A stretch of 64,000 nt of DNA from Laccaria trichodermophora. Taxonomy: Eukaryota > Basidiomycota > Agaricomycetes > Agaricales > Hydnangiaceae. The translations under genes were made by a program, and so were the position numbers. Below, one piece after another: positions 45,407-56,063 of the stretch. Under the pieces are notes generated by a model, which had not been told where the DNA came from, ran no database searches, and was given only the letters and a program-made list of their open reading frames with translations. Every line of letters begins with the position of its first letter. Positions within the stretch are counted from its first letter, which is position 1. The stretch lies in NCBI GenBank assembly GCA_018417955.1, contig JACTVC010000002.1:2170001-2234000 (forward strand). The letters run 5' to 3'.

Positions 45407-47436
45407 TCAGTCGACGTATGGGGGTGGCCGTGCTACGTGTTCCTGATCATGGTGTGGTGTTAGATACGGAGGCGGGGCATGTCCGTCGGATGACTGAGCA
45501 CTTTCGGATGGAGCTACAGACGTAGGAGTGTGCAATCTTGGAGGTTCCGCGGGGTGGTAAGGTGGACGTGAGGGTGGTGACGAGGAACGGCATGGCGGCG
45601 TGTGTCGAGCGACAACTGGTGACCTAAAATCAGAATCAATTGACGGAGGAGGGTCTAATGGATCATCCATCGCGGGCGGAGGCGGGGGAAGTTGCTCTCT
45701 TTCCTCGCCTCTTCCCTGTTCTGTTTGCTCCAGAACTAAATTAAGAGCCTCGATTGCTGCATGGGTTGACTCGGAGAGATCTGTTAATGGCGTCAGATCA
45801 GTGTCCCTGTTGGCCATTTCTAGACTGGGAGGGGGCGTCAATGACCGTCGAATATCTTCAGAATGACCGTCAAACTGCTGAGAAGCATGAAACCCAAAGA
45901 GAGTTCCTTCACCGGGAACGAACTGTGCAAGAGGGACCTGAGTCGTAAAATTGTCATGGTCATCGGGAAGAATGATTTCATTCTCAGACTCCAAAAAAGT
46001 GGGCAATCTGGACGAGGTTGAGGCCCCGGCCTCCGCAAGGAAGAAAGGAGGGGGAGCGTCACGCTCTTCAAAAGGAGGGGGTGCGCCCGCAGAAAGCATA
46101 CTCGGACCCGCTTCACCCTCGGAATAGTGAGGAACAATACCGTCGGATTCTTCACGCCGAATTGTTTTGGCAGGTGGCCGATCGTGTTTTTTCTGATAAG
46201 CCTCGTCAACTGCATGTGAAACCTCGGGAAGTGGAGCAGGCGGTGGAAGGATGGTGACGGGGATGATCAGGGTAGAAATCCGTTCAGAGTTGCTAGTCGT
46301 ATCGACGAATGATACGTGGATCCTGAGATGAAATGATACAGAGTGAAGGAGCGTTTCTTGAGAGATCATGGCGCTATCCGCATCGCTGTTCGTGCGTCCA
46401 TATTGGTCAGATTCAGAAGATGGGCTGGGAGACCAGGGTTGGTGTAAAACGAATCGCAGTTGAATAGGGCGGGAAGAATGAAATCGACAAGATGCTCCAG
46501 ATCTGGCGATGGTTGCTCTGTAAGAGGAACCCAAAAACAGTGGCGAGAAAGGGGCCTTCGAGGAGGACGCCGGGGTGGGCGTGTCGAGAACATTCGACTC
46601 CTCAAGGCCCTGCGCCATTTCATGTTCAAAGGTAAAAGTAGCATCTGACAGAGACTCGGAATCAGAATCCTCCTGCTCCTCCTCCTCAAGGCACTCGCGC
46701 TTAACCTTGACAACTCGCACGAGTTCCGCCCGTACATTACGCAGCCTTAAGCCTTGTTCCACCACCGTCTCCCTCGTAGGAGGCGGGATAGTGATGTACA
46801 ATGGAAGAGCTTCTCCGGATGTGAAAGTAGTTCGAGGGGTTTGCACCTCAATACGTGTTGGTACGTCCAATGCATGGACCTGAGGTAAGGCGGGCAAGGA
46901 GTGCAAATGTGAAGAGTAACGTCGTGTGTGAATGGTTAAGGTCTTGGAGAGAGAGGGTAAGAGTGGATCTACGGGGTGAATAATTGCGGTCAGGGTGCTC
47001 GCTAGCGTCGAATGGGGTGTCTGAATAGACTGGGGGGTATCCGGCATCAGAGGGAGAGAGAAAGGGAAGATCGACGGAAAGGGGCCGACGTTGTCCTGTG
47101 CGGAGTATAGCTCGAGGTCGAATAATGCAAGCTCAATTTCATGGTGATAAGCGGATTCGAATGTGCGCAAGGTGATGGTCCTAGATGCCAATAAGCAGGT
47201 TTATTTGCGCAAAGCGTTGACCTAGAGACTTACACACGATTCCAACGAGTAGAGTTTACGCCTTTGACTTGAATTTCTCCTTCGATTGTTGCTCGCTCAC
47301 CATCGGCGCCAAGGAAACCATTTTGGAAGTTGACTGCATCCGCTGTGGGTACGAAAAGGATCTGCGGTTCTGCTGAGGAGTCAACCTCAACTGGATCTTG
47401 CTGAGAGTAAATTGGAGGAGGGAAAGACTCTGCCAT
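45407..47436 (-). CDS. Arrestin-related trafficking adaptor with PPxY motifs (Ldb19/Art1-like)
   Basis: Expected to recruit a Rsp5/NEDD4-type ubiquitin ligase to plasma-membrane transporters. Seen: two exons, about 655 residues. The N-terminal exon has QILFVPTADAVNFQNGFLGA and IEGEIQVKGVNSTRW; the second has HHEIELALFDLELYS, IFPFSLPLMPDTPQS, TLTIHTRRYSSHLH, RIEVQTPRTTFTSGEALPLY and ITIPPPTRETVVEQGLRLRN. This is an arrestin-like beta sandwich. The second half is Pro/Ser-rich. Three PPxY motifs are present: PPIY near residue 9, PPPY in HAPPPYLT, and PPPY in RPPPYVD at the very C terminus. Known: PPxY binds WW domains of Rsp5. The family link to Ldb19 is by overall pattern. Start: ATG at 47436; an in-frame ATG-like start 81 nt upstream is less likely. 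Confidence 0.75.
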
Positions 47437-47547
47437 TGAGGAGAATCCTGGCTGAGGCTGGACATTGCAGTGCTTGAATAACTTGATCAGTTTCGGCAAG
47501 CGGCTATCATACGTCACGTGTACAAGGTATAACTACACAACTAAGAT

Positions 47548-50500
47548 TCAAAAACATTCCACTCGTGCAAGACTTTCCAGCTCATTAAACATCACTTCGT
47601 CCCCATGCACCTCCCTTAACATCAGTATGTCCCATGCCACATCTCGGTGCCCTCCAAGAAGTCCTGTTCCCTTTTCGAATCCGCTATCAGTAGATTCCGA
47701 AAATCCCATTCCAAATGATAGGATAGGCAAGACGGATTCAGATGAGTTGTCAAACGCATCTCGCCCATCGTCCAAAACTTTCATAGCTTCAATGGCCCGT
47801 CTGGCACATACAAAGAAATACACACGACCATCTGGGTTAGGGTTCATGAGGAACTTTTGAACCATGCGAAACATAACAGCTTTGAATCCCAACGCTCGGT
47901 CTTCTTTGATCTTCTGCTTCAGCTCTGGAGGGGCCAAAAAGACTAGAGAATAAATCGCCATGATGGTCTTCTCTAGGTAGCTGAGCCACACGTCGCGTGT
48001 CATCAAATGGAAGTCTGCGTCGACTACAGGAAGTCGGTGAACGATTGACTCGAAAAGACACCAAATAGACGTTTGGGAAACTGCTTTGGTCAAGACTTGA
48101 CGATTAACGTCACTTTGATTGAGCTTCGTAAACACCTCCAGCGCAATGTCTGCAAGCAGAGGCGGTTTTAAACTTGCATGAGCAGGCACCCCAGCGAGCT
48201 GTACACAGGCTAGAGGCGATATAGCTTCATTGGGGTCAGTGAGGTATGAGGCAACGAGTTCGAATGCACGCCTCGCTATTCTGTAAGTGGACTTGTATGG
48301 AGATGAAGCGGGAGACAGATTGATCGAGCCGGCAATGTTTGCAAGGGTGTAAAGAGCATCTTTCCTGACAAATACGAGATCTGAGAGCGAAAGGTTCGGA
48401 GACGCTGGGGAAGGTGGGTTGCCGTCAACGCATACCACACTGCAGATTCTGAGCATGATGTCCACAAGTCTCTCGTGATGAGAGATAAATTCCCTGTTGT
48501 CCTCGATGACGGATAGATTGCGGATGATGTTTAAAATTGTCAGGACAATGTTGCCTGGCCGCTGTCGCGGTCCAACTTTGAGGTCTTTTGAACCCTGGTG
48601 TCGGGCCAGCGGGGCAAATGGATGGGTTTTATCGTCATAAACGATGTTCACCAGTTCGTAATTTGTGGTGAAGCAGACATTGCCATCATGAATCTCCGAG
48701 GGTGACTCCGCTTCGGGGTCGCCAAAAGCTTGCTCTTCGAGAAGATCAAGGACTTCGTCCATCAAATCGACGCATTGAAAGATAGGAAAACCCGAACCAG
48801 GGGTCTGGCCCCGCATGGTCGATAGCAACGTCAACGTGGTCAAAGCATATGACAACTCGGTCGATAATTTGGAGCGAATGGACATTGTGAGAGCCTCGAT
48901 GTCGACCGTGCCCCAGTCATTGATATCTCGCAGCGGCCGTCGCTGTGGCAAGTTGGCCCACTCAGACTCGATGGCTTTAAAGTCGCGACCACCATATGTG
49001 TCGACTTCGCGAGCCACCGGAACATACTCAATTTTTCGCCGGGATGGTTGCTGACGAGACCGTGGCGGCACCGACAACATGGAGGAGATTTGAGGATTAA
49101 GAGCAGTCTCTGTGGATTGATGGTCAACGCCAGCAGCCAACTTAAGATTTCGTGTTAGAGAGCCAAAATATTAGTAAAGAGCGTGCTTACAATTTGATTG
49201 TCTGGGGGCTCTGCCCAGGCACATGAATCAATAGGGCGAAACCCTCTGAAAAAATAGCGAACTTACCAGTTTTTTGCCTGGCTCGCTTACTCTCTCCCTC
49301 ACCCACGTCCAACTTTCGCTTAATGCCATGAAGATCCTGATCCAATAAGTTCAAATCGGGACTGTGAGCGCTAGGTTGCATAGATTCTAAGCCATGCGAG
49401 GGCCCGGAAGTAGCTTGCTGACTACTGAACGCGACGGAAGGTGGTCTTTGGTGAGGAGTTTGTGGTGTGTGTCCAGGTGTATAATGTGCGACGCTGCTAC
49501 CGCCAGCATGTAATGCATGCGTACCTGGCCTGACCGATCAGTGCCCGAATCGGGAATAGTCAACAAAAACTGCGTACCAGGTACGGGTGGCCGGCTCGGA
49601 CCAGCAGAAGAGACGGGCGGGATTTGTTGAGAATGTTGCCTTGCCATTTGAGCTTTCTTTTGTTGCTCGTGCATGTTTTTCCTGTACATCTCCTCAAAAG
49701 GATAGCAGATTGCCATGTAATACTGCGACAACATCACTGCTACTGATGTCGAACCGTTTAGCTGCTCTTGAGGGAAATGTTCTGGAAGATCAAATTGTGG
49801 AAGAATCGCACTCCAGCCATCTGAACTATCGAGCTGTGGATGTAAGTATTAATGGCAGAGCTATTGACGTGGCGATAAGGGGACGCACAGAATGACCACC
49901 TCCATTCTGAAAAACAAGACCCCAGAGCTTGAAAAGATCGACGTCCTTGCCTGCTAGCCTGAAAGAACCAACTTCTCCAGAAGATTCGATCATAGACCAA
50001 GGGGACGTTGAAGGGTCATAGTTGGCCGAAGCTATGCCTGTAAGAGAGGGAGGCAGTGGTGTATTCCTCTTGGCCATGATGCTGTGCAAGCCGTGAAGAA
50101 AACTTTGCTGTCTTTGCTTTAGAGAGGTCCCCTGATTGTGGGTTCGGGCGGGAGTGGAGTGTGACATAGCTGGATCGAGGAACGGCGGGTTGACGGTAGA
50201 GCTAGGTGTAGAGGATGTACTATGGTTATTCGGAAATTGGAAATTGGCATTCGCAGAGGCGGCCAAAATGTCATGGTTGCCAGCAGGGTAGTTGACGGGA
50301 TTGTTGATTCCTGAAGGGTATGGCCCCGAACTCGTTCCACCACTTCCAAGAAGAGATCCAGAGGGGCCACGAGCATTTGCCGCCATTCTTGCATGGCTCA
50401 CGTTCAACGCAGCCATTTGTTTAGCAGCCTGGGATGCATCTAGGTTAAAGTAGGAAGGAGAATCTGAGCCAGAAGCTGGAGTAGGCATGAAGGGTGGTAA

Positions 50501-50608
50501 GCCAGATTGTTGTTGCTGCCGCTGTTGCTGTTGTCCATTCTGTGGACTACAAAGAATGGGAATTAAAACGAAGGGGCCAGAAGAGAGAAAATGTAACTCG
50601 CAGCATCT
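47548..50608 (-). CDS. SWI1-type ARID subunit of the SWI/SNF chromatin remodeller
   Basis: DNA-binding accessory subunit of SWI/SNF. Seen: about six exons, more than 900 residues. The N terminus is Gln-rich (NGQQQQRQQQQSGLPPF) and Asn/Ser-rich. The ARID domain spans a splice: SFLHGLHSIMAKRNTPLPP, LAGKDVDLFKLWGLVFQNGG, then LDSSDGWSAILPQFDLPEHF and MLSQYYMAICYPFEEMYR. The large last exon (47548-49140 region) carries an armadillo-like fold with NIVLTILNIIRNLSVIEDN, KDALYTLANIAGSINL and MRDVWLSYLEKT-like segments. Known: ARID followed by this C-terminal repeat is the Swi1/BAF250 plan. An 11-nt micro-exon (about 49191-49201) is needed to keep the frame between RARQKT and LAAGVD. The first exon (MLR, ATG at 50608) is tentative; the true start may differ. 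Confidence 0.82.
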
Positions 50609-50855
50609 CCTCCCAGAAAGCTTGGCTATGTTGATGTTGACAGCAAGTATGCCACAAACAACAGATGCTTGCAAAATATACTTGATGAATAAATTCAATT
50701 CACTGAGTAATAAGCAAGCGCGACAATGACCGCCTTGCAGACGAGTTGTTAAATAAAATCGGGTGTCGGAGGACAGCGCAAACAACAAGCACCTGTGGGA
50801 ATTCTTTGTAACAAATAAATACAGAGTTTTTCTTGCAAAACTTCAAAGAACAAAC

Positions 50856-51433
50856 ATGTCCGAAATCGACGACATTTTCGCATCCAAAGGCAAATCAAAA
50901 ACTGTTCCTTCTCCGTCCACTTCAGTGTCCCTTCTCAAGGCAAAGAAGAAGGCGAAAAAAGCCAGATTGGCTTCTACTCACGACGATCCCCCAGATGCAT
51001 CATCTAGCACCATAACTCCAGCTTCAAAAAAACGGCCCCCCCCAGAGACTATCATAGATACCTCTGCAAATGTGCCAAGTCTGAAACGCCAGAAAAAGGA
51101 AACGGGACCAGGGAAAGGTAGAGTACGACAAAGTTCAAAACCCAACTCAAGTGAGTCGGATGGTGGTCTCTTCAAAGATTCCAGGGGATCTGGTGCCCGT
51201 ACGTTGTGGTCTCATATTTTCAGAGCTTATCTGATGCTTTCTCAAGGCCGAACGACGGACGAGGGCTGGTCAATATACAAAGAAGATGAACTGGGCATAC
51301 ATGACGATGGGGGTGGTAAGCAAACACTTGTTCCCCATGCACTTATTTCACACATCGGCTGGAATCAGACACACCGCTCTGCCCCTTTGATTGCGATTGT
51401 TGTAAGTTTTTCATCCAGTCAAAAGGTGGTTGA
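50856..51433 (+). CDS. DUF1764-family small nuclear-type protein
   Basis: Three exons, about 165 residues. Start MSEIDDIFASKGKSKT, then Lys/Ser/Pro-rich basic sequence (AKKKAKKARLAS, KKRPPP, KRQKKETGPGKGRVRQ). The conserved C-terminal block follows: LFKDSRGSGA spliced to RRTTDEGWSIYKEDELGIHD and, after a second intron, DTPLCPFDCDCC. Known: the IDDIF start, the F-DSRG-x-R-TTDxGxxIY block and the final CPFDCxCC are the signature of this eukaryotic family of unknown function. The basic tract suggests a nuclear or nucleolar location. The terminal codons KFFIQSKGG may be intronic if a further splice occurs at GTAAGT near 51401. Head-to-head with SWI1. Confidence 0.82.
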
Positions 51434-51964
51434 CTGATGTACAGGCCCAGGTTTCTGACGCCTCCCCACACCATATACATATACATCATGAAATTGTTGA
51501 TATCTTCGCTCAGATCTTGTGCGAATATGCGGGATTTTGTTATATTACGAACCTTCGGCTCTTTCGAAGCCTCACCGACCATTGAATCCACGATTGGTAG
51601 AGGTCAATTTGTAGCCAACATCGATTCCTTCTCTGAATGCCCTGCTTTTGTCGTTACCAACACACAGCTAGTGCACCAAATAAAATCCAGGGATGTACAT
51701 ACATTGCATGGCTTTCCATTGTGTCAAAAATGGAACTTTTTATGAGAATGTATGCTTGCTTATCTCAAGGTATAAGTGCTTTTGCTGTTCACTGAGGCTT
51801 CGGGATCCCAAGGCTCGTCGTTTTATTGACATAAATGCCTATTCATAGCTGCAACAAATTTTTCCTCCGATATTTACTCTTGCGAAATGCCGTCGAAGAT
51901 GAGAAGAGTTCTATGCTTATGATGGGTAACTTACTACGATGCTAATCAAAAGCTGTATAACACC
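51434..51964. other. Convergent spacer, no gene recognised
   Basis: The spacer lies between the 3' ends of the DUF1764 gene (+) and cyclin H (-). A 102-codon frame at 51437-51745 has no domain or splice context and is read as untranslated sequence. Confidence 0.5.
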
Positions 51965-53155
51965 TCAATCATCGTCATCGTCGTAGTCCACCAAACCCAC
52001 CCGAGGTTTTGTGAGTTCGTTCCCAAAGGGATCGCCGTTTGCCACTGCGTTCTGTATTTCAATTGCTTTTTTGCTACGTCTCTCTTCCGCCTTCTTCTCG
52101 TCTTCAGCTTTCTTCATGCGGTATGCTTTGCTGCCCACCACTTTTTCGGGGTTCTTGCATAATTTTAAGCGTCGATCGACGTCTCGCACAGCGTCTACAT
52201 TGGGGTTCCGTCCGTGGGAGGTGATGAGGGATTTGATGTCCTCTAGAAGGCTATCCAGAGCAGAGGATTCTGAGGGCGCCTTGGTTTTCAACCAAGCATT
52301 AGAAATAACAGGGGCAGCAAGAGAGAATGCCGCGAGAGCGATTTGAGAAGGTGTGTATATGAGTTCTGCATCGGTTAAACGGGACGCTCGGACGTAATTT
52401 AGTGCCGCGTCGTACACTTCAGAGGGAGGATTGGCTGGAGAATCGGGTAAGTTCTGCGTAAGAGCAATGTTACGACAGATTTAACTTTTAACGATCTTAA
52501 ACATACCTGTATGTCCAGCCAGATACCCCATAAGGCGCGATGCGCGTGCCATACAGCAAACTCAAAACCCAAACTTTGCGCCACCAGAAATTCCAAGTCT
52601 AGGACGTCCGAAGGCTCTGTTTTGGGAATGTGTGTTGTGTACGTCTCAAGAGATATTGGGTTGTTGGTGGTTTTGGTCGCAAGAAAAAGGGTGGTAAGCC
52701 TGGGTAGTCCATTGAGTATTCAGAAGAGAAAACGATGAAAAGCGGACTTGCATTACATTTTTCGGGTGCCAATCCATTACCGTATTTTTGAGGTAAAAGC
52801 GCTTCAGATAACTCACAGCAGTTGCCTCAACTTCCTCTGGAAATCTGAAAAAGCCGCAGAGTTGTGTGACCTTGGTGATATAGAGTTTGACCAACAAGTG
52901 TTCTTCGTCAGGGGTCAAGAAAGATACATTTGTGGAGGATCCTGGCTATCGGTGTCTAAGCGATATATCATGGTAATGATTAGGGGAGGCTACCTCATCG
53001 GCCTCGAAGGTATTTCGGATGACGGCGACTGCCGCTTGGTTCAAAGAATTGCGGATGTGAGTGAGTTGCTCTGCTGAAAATCTCCAGTTTTTAAACTGGG
53101 TGCTTGCTTCATACAGAGGTTTCTTCTCTGAGGTTGTTATTGGTGACGATGACAT
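51965..53155 (-). CDS. CCL1: Cyclin H homolog (Ccl1/Mcs2), TFIIH kinase cyclin
   Basis: Partner of Cdk7/Kin28 in TFIIH, which phosphorylates the Pol II C-terminal domain. Seen: four or five exons, about 340 residues. Start MSSSPITTSEKKPLYEASTQ then FKNWRFSAEQLTHIRNSLN. The cyclin box follows: FLTPDEEHLLVKLYITKVTQ, LCGFFRFPEEVEATAVSYLK, RFYLKNTVMDWHPKNVM, LTTLFLATKTTNNP and DVLDLEFLVAQSLGFEFAVWH. The second fold has IYTPSQIALAAFSLA. The tail is Lys/Glu-rich, ending VDYDDDDD. Known: the Y--S-Q-K-W-F N-terminal motif and FRFPxxVxATA are cyclin H features. Head-to-head with the DUF7726-like gene, 152 bp apart. Confidence 0.92.
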
Positions 53156-53307
53156 GTTCCATGAGAATCAAGTTTACTCAACAGGCAATAACAACACGCT
53201 ATGTAACGAACCATGTCACAAATCACATGCCCTTCAACGTACCTATTTAAGGGACTGTTTACTCCAAATCATTCGAGTTCTTCCCCTCTCCCACAATTCA
53301 TCAGCGA

Positions 53308-54099
53308 ATGGCACCAAAACGCAAGTCAGACGCTTTAGAAGCGGGCCTACCCCTCGAAGACCTTCACGAATCCACTTCCAAAACCGACCAAAACGCCCAT
53401 CTCACAGTTCAAGTGACGAAAAAGGCGCGTGTATCCGACGTGTCAGGATCTTCCAAGGGCTTGGACCAAATCTCTAAGCCCACGACATGGAAGGACGTGG
53501 TGCTGCCCGGAGAAGATGAAGTGCGCATACACCCCGTGACCTGCTTTGTTGTCTAACATGTCCGTCCTTAGGGTACCGTTCCCGTATAGTAAGACAAGCC
53601 CTTTGAAATTGTCCTGAGGTCGACTGATCCAGTTGAAGCGACGACTGCGCCGAAGTTAGGCGGAAGATTCGATTGCTGCAAAAAAACCCCGGATGGAAGG
53701 TGATGATGTTCTCACACCACACCACGCATTTGTTCATCATTGACTATGTAGGTAACTCATTGGCTCAAGGAAATTGGTGGCATCAACAGCAATTCCTTCG
53801 GACGCTTCAGTAAGACATAATTCGTTGACTCTATGCACGCCCAACCCCTCATGAATGTTCAGTGAAAGAAAAAGGTCGCACAGATGGCGCATCTAACGGA
53901 ACTTACCTCGCTGCGTATGTGTTCTTACTGCTTTAAGTCTCCGCCCACGTAATGCATCGGCAGGTATATTTATTTTGAGAAAGTGAGGATTTTGGAAGGA
54001 AAAAAGAAAACTGCTACCCGTCAGGATAACGAGATCTCGCAACCGGATGGCTTCCCCCTTGAGAACAGGCGCAAACAATGGGTATTTGTTGGCAGGTAA
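53308..54099 (+). CDS. Small fungal protein with a DUF7726-like domain
   Basis: Six exons, about 170 residues; many are under 70 nt. The N-terminal ~70 residues are polar and Lys-rich (MAPKRKSDALEAGLPLE, TKKARVSDVSG). The conserved part is YDDCAEVRRKIRLLQKNPGW, KVTHWLKEIGGINSNSFGRF, MKEKGRTDGASNGTYLAA and YIYFEKVRILEGKKKTATR, ending FPLENRRKQWVFVGR. All five splices keep phase, including an acceptor chosen at TTGAAG to give VYDDC. Known: I recall this CxExRRKIR...NSNSxGRFM...YxAAYxYFEKxRI pattern from fungal proteins of unknown function catalogued as DUF7726. Inferred: the helical, basic domain may bind nucleic acid; there is no direct evidence. Confidence 0.72.
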
Positions 54100-54176
54100 A
54101 GTTTTGTCGGGGTCAAGGCTTGTTGTAACTCTTGTGATCCCAATTGTCCATCCTTGATGAATTCCGCATATTCTGG

Positions 54177-54810
54177 TTACTTTTCTTCTTGGTTACGTTT
54201 CCAATTCGTTATCCAGTCCGCAATCCGTGCAACATTAGCCTCCAAATCTTCTGTGTTTTCGCTCTTCAACTCCACAACGATTTCGGCAGGATACGAAGAC
54301 CTCGCTTCTTCTAGTACAACCTCCATGATCTCTGCTTCATTGTTCTCCTGAATTTTCCTCAAGGAGTAGCCCCTGCAAGTTTCGTATATTGATACCAAGT
54401 CGAGTGAACAATTGGATCACCAACCTCTTCTCAAGCCGATCCCAAATTGTTGAATGGTCACACCGCAAGACGACCACCAGATCTGGCCAGCGTTCCGGAA
54501 ACATCTCGCATGTGTGCCAGTCCAGGATAACGCCGCCCTCTGCGATGATGGGCTCCAATTCATCAAGTAACTATATCCAATGAGCACTTTTCTTGCACTT
54601 TGTAAAATCTCGTGAACCAACCCTGTCTTCATCAACAGTATAGCTTTCCCATTCTTGATCGAATTCTTCGTAAAGCTCTTTTTCTTTTACCCATTCGCCC
54701 ACATTGATATGCCTCAATGGCAAGGCTGCTTCTTCGACTAAAAGCTGAGCATGGGTAGACTTCCCAGTTCCTGGTGTCCCTGTGATGACGATGACTGGTC
54801 CTTTTGCCAT
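54177..54810 (-). CDS. FAP7: Adenylate kinase 6 / FAP7, ribosome-assembly ATPase
   Basis: Nuclear NMP-kinase-fold ATPase acting with uS11 in the final cleavage of 20S pre-rRNA. Seen: three exons, about 180 residues. Walker A is VIVITGTPGTGKSTHAQLL near the N terminus. Then HINVGEWVKEKELYEEFDQE, the core LLDELEPIIAEGGVILDWHT, CEMFPERWPDLVVVLRCDHS and IWDRLEKRGYSLRKIQENNE, and finally EEARSSYPAEIVVELKSEN. Known: GTPGTGKS, the D-W/Y-H-x-x-E-x-F-PERW motif and the R-x-Y-S-x-x-K-x-x-EN lid segment are FAP7/hCINAP signatures. Length is typical. Head-to-head with RPC5 across 60 bp. Confidence 0.94.
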
Positions 54811-54870
54811 TGAAAAAAGAAGAAATTAGGTCGGAACTGGCGTTTTCAGATTAGGTAATGTCATCCCAAA
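54811..54870. promoter_or_regulatory. Bidirectional promoter of FAP7 and RPC5
   Basis: A 60-bp gap separates the divergent start codons. FAP7 (ribosome maturation) and RPC5 (Pol III) both serve ribosome production, so shared control is plausible. No specific motif was recognised. Confidence 0.45.
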
Positions 54871-55831
54871 ATGGATTTTGACGAGAACGACGAACTGGTC
54901 GCTGTCCTGCCTATTCATTACTCTGCCGCCCTCGCTCCAAATGTTCACATGCATCAGTTTCCGCTTCTATTGCGACCCCTGGAAACACCTCCCTCTGCAA
55001 TTTTGAGTGGCAAACGTATCTCTGCAAGGATCAAGCCAAATGTCGGAAGACTGGAAATCCTCGTTCCTGCAGATACTCGGCCCGAAGTCTGGAGCGTCGA
55101 AAAATCGAGGGAGTTTGGATCTGCTCGCGCTGAGGACGATCACGACAAAAATCAAGCGATGCAAAGCAAGGGAAGGGAAGACGAGGAGCCGAGGTTGAGT
55201 GAGGTGCGACTCAGAAGTGAAAATATACCGCAGAAAGGGACACACATGTTAGGCGTTGTCCGCAATGGTAACATATTCTGCCCTTCTTCGTCCATTTTTT
55301 TTTTACTTACGCTAGGATTGCTGTAGGAAAACTACATCTCCATCCAATCAGTGAGAGCCACCAGCTTCGGCCAACGCTAACATATTTGGACATACTCTCT
55401 AAAAAGACTCGACGTTCCCGCGGCACAGGATCAGGCTCTGACTCTGATGATGGTCCTCCTCCGGACCCCGACGAACCTGCGCCTCTGAACACAATTAAAA
55501 AAGAAAAGAAAGCGGTCGGCGAGGCGAAGGAGGTGCATGTATCTGCGCGCAAAACGGATGACAAAGCTGGAGTCTCTGCTCAAGGAGGTCTTTCCGCTGT
55601 AAGAAGAGAGATGCTTCAAATAATTCGAGCGGAGGAAGATGAAGCCTGGGACACTTTGGAGTTTTGTGATCTGAATGTAAGTTCCAACTGCACCCTTCAG
55701 AGCCTCTCCTGAATCATTTCCAGACGCAGTCATCGGGCGATGCATTCGAAGGAATTTTTTCACAAAGTAACGAAATTTTGCGGTGTCAAACAAATATTAC
55801 TGCGTTTCTGAAAGAGATCCGGGGGCTGTAA
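54871..55831 (+). CDS. RPC37: RNA polymerase III subunit RPC5 (Rpc37-like)
   Basis: TFIIF-like subunit that, with RPC4, acts in Pol III initiation and termination. Seen: three exons, about 265 residues. Start MDFDENDELVAVLPIHYSAA then MHQFPLLLRPLETPPS, IKPNVGRLEILVPADTRPEV, RLSEVRLRSENIPQKGTHML and GVVRN spliced to GKLHLHPISESHQLRPTLTY. A low-complexity linker follows (SGSDSDDGPPPDPDEPAP), then the C-terminal helices REMLQIIRAEEDEAWDTLEF. It ends LKEIRGL. Known: the V-x-P-V-x-L-S start, QFPLRP and YxxGVxRNGxLHLxP are conserved in RPC5/Rpc37. Fungal proteins are short relative to the human subunit, and this one fits. Confidence 0.88.
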
Positions 55832-56063
55832 ACGCTATTCGAGTCATAGGCAGGGCTTTTATCTGGGTCATACTTAGAGGAGTGGAACTTTTGACCGATC
55901 TTCTTACCTCGTGCCTGCTTGTCGAAACATTTTAACCTGCTCAGGGTTTTGTGACGATCTACGTTGTGCGACTGTGACGGCATTAGCTCGAGCCTCGCTG
56001 CTTCCTGAAATCAAACTTGCAGTCTTTATCTTTCTCCCCGCTTTCTACGATTCCCTTTGTTTG

